DNA of 64,000 nucleotides from Aequorivita vladivostokensis (GTDB taxonomy: Bacteria; Bacteroidota; Bacteroidia; Flavobacteriales; Flavobacteriaceae): the NCBI RefSeq assembly GCF_000952855.1, contig NZ_JSVU01000002.1, positions 405,670-469,669 of the forward strand, read 5' to 3'. The notes beneath the pieces are model-generated. The model was given only the letters and a program-made list of their open reading frames with translations. It was not told the origin of the DNA and ran no database searches. A program made the position numbers and the translations under genes. Shown here in pieces: positions 46,797-53,988 of the stretch; position 1 is the first letter of the stretch, and each line of letters begins with the position of its first letter.

Positions 46797-47288
46797 TTAC
46801 GAGGCGGTTTCCTCGCCATCCACGGGCCTGCCTCCACTTTTTGCAAAGCGGGGCTTTAGCCTGTCAAAGCTGGCCTGCGCGCCGGGCACGCCCGTGCGCG
46901 CCATAACCTCCAGCATGCCGTAGGCGCCCGTGGCCATACCATAGGCCTCGTGGCCCGCCAGGCGCTTTACGTCCTCAAGCCGCTGTACCATATCCATCAA
47001 GCGGCTTATGATGCTCTCCACCTGTTCAAAAAGCTGCAGATCGTTCGCCAGAAACTCTAGGTTATAGGTGGCGTTTACGGCGGCATTGGGGTTGGTGTTC
47101 ATCTCGTCCAGCACCTCTTCGGCAAATACCTTGTTGTCCACGCTTATGGCGTTCAGGTTACGGCGTTGCTCGTCGGTGAGCGTGGCATCTGGCAGGGCAG
47201 CGGCTGCAGTGTTTAGGGCTTCCATAATTTCAGTAACTGTCAGCGCCTCCAGCGTCTGGTTCAGTAGATTTTGATTTGTGTTGCTCAT
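46797..47288 (-). CDS. Unknown 163-residue soluble protein
   Basis: No recognised domain. Mainly helical, acidic N-terminal part (TLTDEQRRNLNAISVDNKVFAEEVLDEMN), then a hydrophobic heptad-like stretch (LQLFEQVESIISRLMDMVQRL) and an AYGMATGAYGMLEVMARTGVPGAQ segment that is Gly/Ala-rich. GC-rich codons unlike the AT-rich gene in the same island. No signal peptide. I know of similar uncharacterised proteins in Flavobacteriaceae, but no function. Confidence 0.7.
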   Translation of the reverse strand: MSNTNQNLLNQTLEALTVTEIMEALNTAAAALPDATLTDEQRRNLNAISVDNKVFAEEVLDEMNTNPNAAVNATYNLEFLANDLQLFEQVESIISRLMDMVQRLEDVKRLAGHEAYGMATGAYGMLEVMARTGVPGAQASFDRLKPRFAKSGGRPVDGEETAS

Positions 47289-47421
47289 GACTTTTGTTTT
47301 AAAATGAATCGGGAAGCAATTTTTAAAAAAAAATTATACGGGTCAAGAGGAAAAATCCTGATTTTTTAGGGGTAGATCCCCCATTTTATCTGTATATATT
47401 TTCCTACAATCCCAAGGGATT

Positions 47422-47475
47422 CGCTTGGCCAAGTATATTGCGCAGGTTAGTAGATTTACTTATCATTAGTAATAT
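47422..47475 (+). pseudogene. Decayed remnant of the gap 3' end
   Basis: Translates as RLAKYIAQVSRFTYH-stop, against RLAKYIAQVRRFTYY-stop in gap at 44740. Upstream of this fragment the similarity fades, and a palindrome AATCCC-AA-GGGATT abuts the junction (47408-47421). The fragment is non-functional by itself; with the intact gene it brackets the island. Confidence 0.85.
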
Positions 47476-47496
47476 TGTAATTTATTGAAATATAAA

Positions 47497-47530
47497 AATC
47501 CTGTTGCTGTGGTAACAGGATTTTTTATAT
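47497..47530 (+). terminator. Terminator-like hairpin after the gap remnant
   Basis: Perfect 9-bp stem AATCCTGTT / AACAGGATT, 8-nt loop, T6. The flanking ATATAAAA resembles the sequence before the gap terminator, so the copied segment may include the 3' UTR. It overlaps the promoter of the next gene. Confidence 0.8.
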
Positions 47531-47533
47531 TTG
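47503..47533 (+). promoter_or_regulatory. Promoter of the LRR lipoprotein gene
   Basis: GTTG (47503-47506), 19-nt spacer, TATATTTG (47526-47533), an exact TAnnTTTG box. The -33 element lies inside the left arm of the terminator hairpin. Confidence 0.55.
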
Positions 47534-47558
47534 GAAACTTAACACACTTTCTATAACA

Positions 47559-48917
47559 ATGCGAGTTTTACGAACTAACCGGCTTTCAATTCTGTTTCTT
47601 ATTTCTACTTTAATTTTTGTTTCGTGTTCAAAAGAAAGCGATGATCCAAACCCTACGGAAATAACTGTATTTACCAGTGATTTTTCAAGAATTATGGATG
47701 AAAACCCAACGAATGGGCAAGTTATCGGAAACGTTCAAGGAAGGACAAATCAAGGAACAGTTATTTTTTCAATTACAGAACAAAATCCCGCAGGAGCGTT
47801 TTCTATTAATTCTGCTTCGGGAGAACTGAAAGTTGCCGATGCCTCAATTTTCGATTTTGAAACAAATCCAACAATTTCTGGAACGGTAAATATCGCAAAT
47901 GGAGCGGTTTCTAAAAATGCCTTGGTTACTATTTCTTTGAATGATTTGAATGAAGAGAATATTTTTGAAGGAGATATTCAGTTAAAAACACAAGCCGATG
48001 TGGACGCATTTGGATCGCACAATTATAGTGCAATAACAGGACATTTAATAATTGGTTACACTTTTGGGTCTATTTATTCAAACATTACTGACTTATCACC
48101 ATTAGAAGATTTAACATCTGTGGGCGCAGAAGTTGTTATTTCACATAATGGAGCATTAGAGTCTATTTCAGGGCTTGAAAATCTTTCGGAAATCGGAAAT
48201 ACTTTGAGCATCTTCGACAATCCTGTTTTAATAAACTTAGATGGTTTTCAAAGCATAACAGAAATCAAAAAGGACTTATACATTGGTTATAATGATTTAT
48301 TGATAAATCTCAATGGGTTACACAATATTACCAAGATTAAGGACAATTTATCTATTGAAAGTTTATTCATTAACAACTTGAATGGCTTACAAAACCTAAC
48401 AACCGTCGGAAGCCTTTATATTGCATCCAATCCTAATCTGGAAAATATAAATTCTTTATCGGGATTAATTAGTTTGAGGTATTTACTTCTTATAGAATCA
48501 AATCCATCATTGGTTAATTTAAATGCTCTTGAAAATATACATTCTACTATAGCTCGTGTAGAAATCTATGAGAACGATTCGTTAGTAAATTTAAATGGTC
48601 TTCGAAATATAGGTGCAAATAGATATCTGACAATTTCGGGTAATAAATCCTTAATAGATTTATCAGGATTGCAAAGTGTAACTAATATCATTTCGCGTGT
48701 TTTAATCGAAAAAAATGAAAATATTCAAAATTTAAATGGATTGGAAAACCTTCAGGAAGTTGGTTATGAAATGGTAGTTATGCAAAACATTAATCTATCA
48801 GATTTTTGTGCAATAACTAATTTATGTGTTTCTGGTAATATTGATAATTTTTACACAGAAACCAATGCCTATAACCCAACAAAACAAGACATTATTGACG
48901 GCAATTGCAGTTTATAA
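47559..48917 (+). CDS. Lipoprotein with cadherin-like and leucine-rich (receptor L-like) domains
   Basis: 452 residues. Lipoprotein signal (ILFLISTLIFVSCSKE, Cys about 23), a cadherin-like domain about 40-130 (VIFSITEQNPAGAFSINSASGELKV), then receptor-L-type repeats with the recurring pattern xxLxGLxNLxxIxxxLxI (for example ISGLENLSEIGNTLSI, LNGLENLQEVGYEMVV). Outer-membrane surface protein, perhaps binding or adhesion; no enzyme motif. It has its own promoter and terminator, so it is a single-gene unit next to the gap remnant. Confidence 0.8.
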   Translation: MRVLRTNRLSILFLISTLIFVSCSKESDDPNPTEITVFTSDFSRIMDENPTNGQVIGNVQGRTNQGTVIFSITEQNPAGAFSINSASGELKVADASIFDFETNPTISGTVNIANGAVSKNALVTISLNDLNEENIFEGDIQLKTQADVDAFGSHNYSAITGHLIIGYTFGSIYSNITDLSPLEDLTSVGAEVVISHNGALESISGLENLSEIGNTLSIFDNPVLINLDGFQSITEIKKDLYIGYNDLLINLNGLHNITKIKDNLSIESLFINNLNGLQNLTTVGSLYIASNPNLENINSLSGLISLRYLLLIESNPSLVNLNALENIHSTIARVEIYENDSLVNLNGLRNIGANRYLTISGNKSLIDLSGLQSVTNIISRVLIEKNENIQNLNGLENLQEVGYEMVVMQNINLSDFCAITNLCVSGNIDNFYTETNAYNPTKQDIIDGNCSL

Positions 48918-48946
48918 AACAATTTTAAAATTTTCAAAAAAAAAAG

Positions 48947-48974
48947 ATTCCTGTAAAAGCAGGAATTTTTTTAT
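48947..48974 (+). terminator. Terminator of the LRR lipoprotein gene
   Basis: Stem ATTCCTG / CAGGAAT with a 6-nt loop and a T-run. Confidence 0.8.
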
Positions 48975-49038
48975 GACTTCATTAACTGAAAATCTTCAAG
49001 CTTTCAATCAAATTTGTTAAAATAATTGCGTGCAAAAT

Positions 49039-50214
49039 ATGTCAGAAACCCAAAAGCGAAGCCGTTTCAAAAAGAAACGATATCTTGTTCCTATTATCAT
49101 TTTGATCCTGCTCATTGCCTTTCGGCTTTACCTACCCACCTTAGTAAAAAATTACGTAAACAAAGTGCTGGCAGACATTCCCGGCTATTATGGGCAGGTG
49201 GAGGATATAGACATTGCGCTAATCCGCGGGGCCTATGTTATCAACGGAATGTACTTGAACAAGGGAACGGCAGAAAGCCAGGTTCCGTTTTTGAATTTTC
49301 CCAAAAGCGATATTTCCATCGAGTGGAAATCGCTCATCAAAGGTAAAATCGTAAGCGAAATAATAATGACCAGTCCCGAGGTTATCTACGTTTTTGAGGA
49401 CCAAAAAGACACTGAAGGCGATGCCGATGTGGACGACTGGACCAAAGCCCTCACAGACCTTGTGCCCATAGACATCAACCATTTTGAAGTACACGATGGC
49501 AAAGTAGCGTTTGTGCAACTTTCCGCAGACCCAAACATAGATTTGCAGATTGACAAACTGGAACTCACCGCCGACAACCTGCGCAATGTGGTAGAAAAAG
49601 AGCGCATCCTCCCCTCTCCCATTCGCGCCAGTGGCGTTTCCATTGGCAATGGCAAGGTTTCTCTGGAGGGCAATATGAATCTTGTAAAGGAAATCCCCGA
49701 TATGGACCTTTCCTTCTCCCTCGAAAATGCCGAGGCTACGGCCTTGAACGATTTCACAAATTATTACGCAGGCCTCGATTTTGACCAAGGTACTTTCGGC
49801 CTCTACAGCGAGGTTGCAATTGCCGACGGCCATATGATAGGCTATGTAAAACCGCTTTTAACAGACACCAAACTGATTGGGGAGGGCGATGGCTTTTTGG
49901 AAGTGCTGTGGGAAGGATTTGTAGGTTTCTTTAAGTTCATCCTAAAAAACCAGGGCACCGATACGCTGGCAACAAAAGTACCCTTCGAGGGCGACCTCAA
50001 TAATGTGCAGGCGGGCGTGTGGCCCACTGTTTTCAATATTTTTAAGAATGCCTGGATAAAGGCTTTTACCGGTTCGGTAGATGACGATATTAATTTTAAG
50101 GATGCATTTCAAGATGAAAACTTAACCCGGGAGCAAAAACGTGAACTTCGGAAAAAGGAAAGGGAACAGCGAAGGAAAGAACGAAAAAAGGAACGCGAAG
50201 CAAAAAAAGGGTAA
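49039..50214 (+). CDS. DUF748-like (AsmA-type) membrane-anchored protein
   Basis: About 391 residues from ATG 49039 (MSETQKRSRF; GTG 49030 is also in frame). A basic N-terminus and one transmembrane helix (YLVPIIILILLIAFRLYLP) are followed by a long periplasmic region like DUF748/AsmA proteins (YYGQVEDIDIALIRGAYVINGMYL, DISIEWKSLIKGKIVSEI, GKVSLEGNMNL). The C-terminal 35 residues are strongly basic and acidic (REQKRELRKKEREQRRK). AsmA-like proteins are linked to lipid transport between membranes; that role is only inferred here. Confidence 0.75.
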   Translation: MSETQKRSRFKKKRYLVPIIILILLIAFRLYLPTLVKNYVNKVLADIPGYYGQVEDIDIALIRGAYVINGMYLNKGTAESQVPFLNFPKSDISIEWKSLIKGKIVSEIIMTSPEVIYVFEDQKDTEGDADVDDWTKALTDLVPIDINHFEVHDGKVAFVQLSADPNIDLQIDKLELTADNLRNVVEKERILPSPIRASGVSIGNGKVSLEGNMNLVKEIPDMDLSFSLENAEATALNDFTNYYAGLDFDQGTFGLYSEVAIADGHMIGYVKPLLTDTKLIGEGDGFLEVLWEGFVGFFKFILKNQGTDTLATKVPFEGDLNNVQAGVWPTVFNIFKNAWIKAFTGSVDDDINFKDAFQDENLTREQKRELRKKEREQRRKERKKEREAKKG

Positions 50215-50284
50215 GCCATTAAATTTGAGCGCCACTCTCCTCTTTATTCCTGCAATATCGCCCTCGACAAAATTCCATTTAGGC

Positions 50285-50314
50285 CTTGGCTTAATTCAAT
50301 TTGGCGTATTTTTG
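50285..50314 (+). promoter_or_regulatory. Candidate trmD promoter
   Basis: CTTG (50285-50288), 18-nt spacer, TATTTTTG (50307-50314). The -7 box is exact, the spacing one base short of the usual 19-21. Confidence 0.45.
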
Positions 50315-50342
50315 CCAACCATAAATATAGAATTGCCTTACC

Positions 50343-51017
50343 ATGCGAATTGATATTATAACCGTATTGCCCGAATTGCTGCAAAGTCCCTTTGAAGTTT
50401 CAATATTAAAACGCGCCATTGAAAAAGGCCTGGTGGAAGTCCATACCCACAACCTCCGCGATTATGCCACAAACGCCTACAAGCAAATAGACGATTATCA
50501 ATTTGGCGGCGGCGCGGGAATGGTGATGATGATTGAGCCTATTGATAAATGCATCTCCCAATTAAAGGCCGAACGGAATTATGACGAAATAATCTATATG
50601 ACGCCCGATGGCAAAACTTTCAATCAGCACACGGCAAACGAGCTTTCGCTGAAGGAAAACCTCATTATTCTCTGTGGGCACTACAAAGGCGTGGACCAGC
50701 GCGTGCGCGACCATTTTATAACCCGCGAAATCTCCGTGGGCGATTTTGTGCTGAGCGGTGGCGAACTTGCGGCCGCCCTTGTCTGCGATGCGGTCATCCG
50801 TTTGATTCCCGGCGTTTTGGGAAATGAGACCAGCGCGTTGACAGATTCTTTTCAGGACGATTTATTGGCACCCCCCGTTTACACCCGTCCCGCAGAATAC
50901 AAAGGTTGGACGGTTCCCGAAATCCTCACAAGCGGCAACACCCCAAAAATTGAGGAATGGCGGGAAGAGCAGGCTTATAAACGGACTAAGGAGCGGCGAC
51001 CGGATTTGTTGGAGTAA
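50343..51017 (+). CDS. trmD: tRNA (guanine-N1)-methyltransferase TrmD
   Basis: 224 residues. Forms m1G37 in tRNAs. SPOUT trefoil knot with [37 protein letters not shown] and [13 protein letters not shown]. In most Bacteroidota trmD and rplS are close; here 4.8 kb of unrelated genes separate them. Confidence 0.95.
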   Translation: MRIDIITVLPELLQSPFEVSILKRAIEKGLVEVHTHNLRDYATNAYKQIDDYQFGGGAGMVMMIEPIDKCISQLKAERNYDEIIYMTPDGKTFNQHTANELSLKENLIILCGHYKGVDQRVRDHFITREISVGDFVLSGGELAAALVCDAVIRLIPGVLGNETSALTDSFQDDLLAPPVYTRPAEYKGWTVPEILTSGNTPKIEEWREEQAYKRTKERRPDLLE

Positions 51018-51105
51018 ATATTTCAAAGCGGGTTTTTCAAAAAAAGAATGGGCAGCTTTAATCTTACGTAACAAATCATTATTTTTACACGTAAAACAAT
51101 TCGAA

Positions 51106-51351
51106 ATGGACAAAAAGCTCACATTAAGCCTGGACGGAACAGTCATTGAAAGTGCAAAAACCTATGCAAAATTGCACAATACCAGTCTGTCCAAACTTAT
51201 CGAATCATATTTGGCATCGCTTACAAAAAATAAAAAAAACAAACCCGATATTACGCCTTTGGTAGCAAGCTTAAGCGGTGTAATAGAACTTGAAGAAAAT
51301 TTTGATGTAAAAGATGCTTACGCGGAATATTTAATCGAAAAATACAAATGA
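51106..51351 (+). CDS. DUF6364-like antitoxin
   Basis: 81 residues from ATG 51106 (MDKKLTLSLDGTVIESAKTYAK). The LTLSLDG strand and SLSKLIESYLASL helix fit a ribbon-helix-helix DNA-binding fold, typical of antitoxins paired with PIN toxins. The C-terminal tail (ELEENFDVKDAYAEYLIEKYK) would wrap the toxin. Its stop overlaps the PIN gene start (ATGA). A spaced inverted repeat TTACGT/ACGTAA at 51064-51094 could be its operator. The open frame upstream of 51106 overlaps the trmD end and is not coding. Confidence 0.82.
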   Translation: MDKKLTLSLDGTVIESAKTYAKLHNTSLSKLIESYLASLTKNKKNKPDITPLVASLSGVIELEENFDVKDAYAEYLIEKYK

Positions 51352-51761
51352 ACCGAGTATTAATCGACACCAACATCGTGATAGATTTACTTGCAATGCG
51401 AAAAGATTTCTATGAAGAAGCTGCCGATCTGTTTTCGCGTGCGGACAAAAAAGAACTTGTTTTGGCAATTTCAGCTCTAACGTTTGCAAACACCAATTAC
51501 ATCCTCACTAAACTGAAATCAACAAAAGAAGCACGGGAAATACTGCGGAAATTTAAACTTCTCGTTGAAATAGTAAGCCTGGATGAGAAAATAACCCAGC
51601 TGGCTTTGAGCGATGATGATTTTCCAGATTTTGAAGACGGATTACAGTATTATTCGGCTATGGAAAATCAAATTGACATCATTATAACACGAAATAAAAA
51701 AGATTTTAAAAACTCGAAAATTCCAGTTTTAACAGCAAAAGAGTTTATGGCAAAGAAATAG
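51348..51761 (+). CDS. PIN-domain toxin (VapC-like)
   Basis: 137 residues. Likely Mg2+-dependent ribonuclease. Acidic PIN residues are visible in RVLIDTNIVIDLL (D7), in the middle of SALTFANTNYILTK and in FPDFEDGLQYYSA, with the typical IIITRNKKDF near the end. Start overlaps the antitoxin stop by 4 bp, as expected for a type II system. Target RNA unknown. Confidence 0.88.
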   Translation: MNRVLIDTNIVIDLLAMRKDFYEEAADLFSRADKKELVLAISALTFANTNYILTKLKSTKEAREILRKFKLLVEIVSLDEKITQLALSDDDFPDFEDGLQYYSAMENQIDIIITRNKKDFKNSKIPVLTAKEFMAKK

Positions 51762-51811
51762 TATTTTGCGGTTATCAACAATCAACCACAATCAAACAAA
51801 ATCAACACAAA

Positions 51812-53611
51812 ATGAAAACCACACAAATCATAACACTACTCCTCGCCGTAGTCATTTTCACCGCCTGCAAAAACGAGTCAAAAGAAAAAGAAAGCACAAA
51901 AACCGAAAATAAAGTGAGTTCAAATTTCAACAATATGCTCGACAATTACTACGAGGAAGGTTTAAAACTTAATCCACTGAACGCTACATTTTCGGGTGAT
52001 TCACGCTTCAACGACAGTTTCCCAAACTTCCTTTCAGACGAATATATTGCTGAGCTGAAAAACTATTACACAAAATACAAAGAAGAAGCCTCCACCTTTG
52101 AGGATGCTGATTTAAGCGAAACCGAAAGGATGAGCAAGGACATTCTGCTGTGGGAATGCAACATAAACCTGGAGGCGCTTACTTTCAAAAACGGCATCTA
52201 TTTTCCCATAGACCAAATGTGGTCCGTAAACTTGTTGATGGGCCAATTGGCAAGCGGCAGCAGCGCGCAACCCTTCAAAACGGTGGAGGATTACAACAAT
52301 TGGCTAAAACGCGTTGATGGATTTGTAGTCTGGCTAAATTCCGCGGAAAGCCGAATGAAGGAAGGCATGGCGGCCGGATACGTGCTTCCAAAATCGCTGA
52401 TCGCAAAAGTAGTTCCGCAGTTAAAGGCGATGACCGAGCCCAATGTGGGAAAGAACCTATTCTATTCCCCCGTAAAAAATTTCCCTGAAAACTTTTCCGA
52501 AGAAGACAAAAAACAGCTTACCGAAGCCTATTCCAAAATGATTTCCGAAAAAATTGTTCCCGCTTACCAAAGCCTTCACGATTTTATGGCCGGCGACTAT
52601 TCAAAAGCAGGAAGAACCACTACCGGAATTGCAGATACGCCCAATGGCGAAGCGTTTTACAAGCACCAAATAAAAAAATACACCACCACGGAAATGACCG
52701 CCGATGAAATCCACCAACTGGGTTTAAGCGAAGTCGCTCGTATCTCTTCAGAAATGGAAAAAGTGAAGCAACAGATCGGGTTTAAGGGCGATCTGAAGGC
52801 ATTCTTCAATTTCGTGCGGACTAATAAAGAGCTAATGCCCTATACCGAACCGCAGCAAATCATTGATCATTTTTACACTATATACGACACGATGAAGCCG
52901 AAGCTGGAAGTGCTTTTCGACAAAAAACCGAAAACCCCTTTTGAAGTAAAACAAACTGAAAAGTTCCGTGAAAATTCCGCAAGTGCCGAATATAATCCCG
53001 GTTCTTTGGACGGCACGCGACCCGGTATTTTTTATGTTCCCATCCTCAACGCTTCGGAATATAATATTTACAGCGACGAGTCGCTCTTTTTGCACGAAGC
53101 CATTCCCGGGCACCATTACCAGATTTCGCTGACCCAGGAAAATGATGAACTGCCAATGTTCCGAAAAACCCTTTTCTACAGCGGTTATGGCGAAGGTTGG
53201 GCGCTTTACAGCGAATCGCTCGGAAAGGAACTGGGGCTTTACACAGACCCGTACCAATATTTCGGAATGCTGGGCGCCGAAATGCACCGCGCCGTGCGCT
53301 TGGTAGTGGATACCGGAATGCACGCCAAAGGCTGGACGCGCGAGCAGGCCATTCAATATTGTTTGGAAAACGAAGCCGAACCCGAAGCTGGAATCATTTC
53401 AGAAATAGAGCGCTATATGGCCAATCCCGGACAGGCCTTGGCCTATAAAATTGGGCAATTAACGATTTTGGAACTTCGTCATAAAGCCGAAAAGGAATTG
53501 GGCGACAAATTCCAAATCGGCGAATTCCACAACCAAGTTTTGGAAACGGGTTGTGTGCCGTTAAAGTTGCTTGAAAATAAGATTGACAAATGGATTGCTG
53601 ATACAAAATAA
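51812..53611 (+). CDS. DUF885 family zinc-type peptidase lipoprotein
   Basis: 599 residues. Lipoprotein signal (LLLAVVIFTACKNE) followed by a KE-rich linker and the DUF885 helical fold. The HEAIPGHHYQ segment has the HExxGH zinc-binding pattern, with GEGWALYSE downstream, so it is likely an active metallopeptidase in the periplasm or at the outer membrane. Its substrate is unknown. It follows the toxin by 50 bp. Confidence 0.85.
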   Translation: MKTTQIITLLLAVVIFTACKNESKEKESTKTENKVSSNFNNMLDNYYEEGLKLNPLNATFSGDSRFNDSFPNFLSDEYIAELKNYYTKYKEEASTFEDADLSETERMSKDILLWECNINLEALTFKNGIYFPIDQMWSVNLLMGQLASGSSAQPFKTVEDYNNWLKRVDGFVVWLNSAESRMKEGMAAGYVLPKSLIAKVVPQLKAMTEPNVGKNLFYSPVKNFPENFSEEDKKQLTEAYSKMISEKIVPAYQSLHDFMAGDYSKAGRTTTGIADTPNGEAFYKHQIKKYTTTEMTADEIHQLGLSEVARISSEMEKVKQQIGFKGDLKAFFNFVRTNKELMPYTEPQQIIDHFYTIYDTMKPKLEVLFDKKPKTPFEVKQTEKFRENSASAEYNPGSLDGTRPGIFYVPILNASEYNIYSDESLFLHEAIPGHHYQISLTQENDELPMFRKTLFYSGYGEGWALYSESLGKELGLYTDPYQYFGMLGAEMHRAVRLVVDTGMHAKGWTREQAIQYCLENEAEPEAGIISEIERYMANPGQALAYKIGQLTILELRHKAEKELGDKFQIGEFHNQVLETGCVPLKLLENKIDKWIADTK

Positions 53612-53635
53612 ATAAGCAAATCAGCATAATATTGT

Positions 53636-53664
53636 AGGCGCGCGATTTATCACGCGCCTTTTTT
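53636..53664 (+). terminator. Terminator of the DUF885 gene
   Basis: Stem AGGCGCG (53636-53642) / CGCGCCT (53653-53659), 10-nt loop, T6. It separates this gene from the ArsR-like gene. Confidence 0.85.
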
Positions 53665-53677
53665 CATTTAAAAAAAA

Positions 53678-53716
53678 TTGCAGATTATAATTATTATTTA
53701 GATATTTGTCTAAATA
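53678..53716 (+). promoter_or_regulatory. Promoter/operator of the ArsR-like gene
   Basis: TTG (53678-53680), 20-nt spacer, -7-like GATATTTG (53701-53708). A perfect inverted repeat TATTTAGA-N6-TCTAAATA (53695-53716) overlaps the -7 box, ending 12 nt before the GTG start. This is the expected layout for repression by the encoded regulator. Confidence 0.65.
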
Positions 53717-53728
53717 CCTAAACAGATT

Positions 53729-53983
53729 GTGAAAGATATTTTCAAAGCTTTAAATGACGAAACCCGAAGGGAAATACTGGAACTATTGAAAAAAGAGGAT
53801 TTAACAGCGGGCGAAATTGCGGACAATTTTAATATATCCAAACCCAGTATTTCGCACCATTTGGACATTCTGCAGCGTGCAGATTTAATAACCGGAGAAA
53901 AAAAGGGACAGTTCATCCACTATTCCATAAACACCACAATTCTCGACGATGTTTTTACTTGGCTACTAACCCTCAAAAAATAG
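53729..53983 (+). CDS. ArsR-family repressor, SdpR-like
   Basis: 84 residues, start GTG 53729. Winged-helix protein with ALNDETRREILELL and SKPSISHHLDILQRADLI typical of the SdpR/autorepressor branch, without the metal-binding cysteines of ArsR. It precedes an SdpI-like gene, as in the Bacillus sdpRI pair, so it probably represses its own operon via the palindrome upstream. Confidence 0.88.
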   Translation: MKDIFKALNDETRREILELLKKEDLTAGEIADNFNISKPSISHHLDILQRADLITGEKKGQFIHYSINTTILDDVFTWLLTLKK

Positions 53984-53988
53984 AAATT

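Larger units (their letters stand above)
44790..47421. mobile_element. Accessory island bounded by duplicated gap 3' ends
   Basis: About 2.6 kb lies between two direct copies of the gap 3' end. The cargo is all on the minus strand: an AT-rich protein of unknown function, a small HTH-like protein with a 21-bp repeat array, and an unrelated 163-residue protein. Gene composition differs between these and from the flanks. No integrase or transposase is seen, so mobility would have been lost or supplied in trans. 44841-45062 holds no gene that I can support. The boundaries are inferred from the repeats. Confidence 0.55.
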
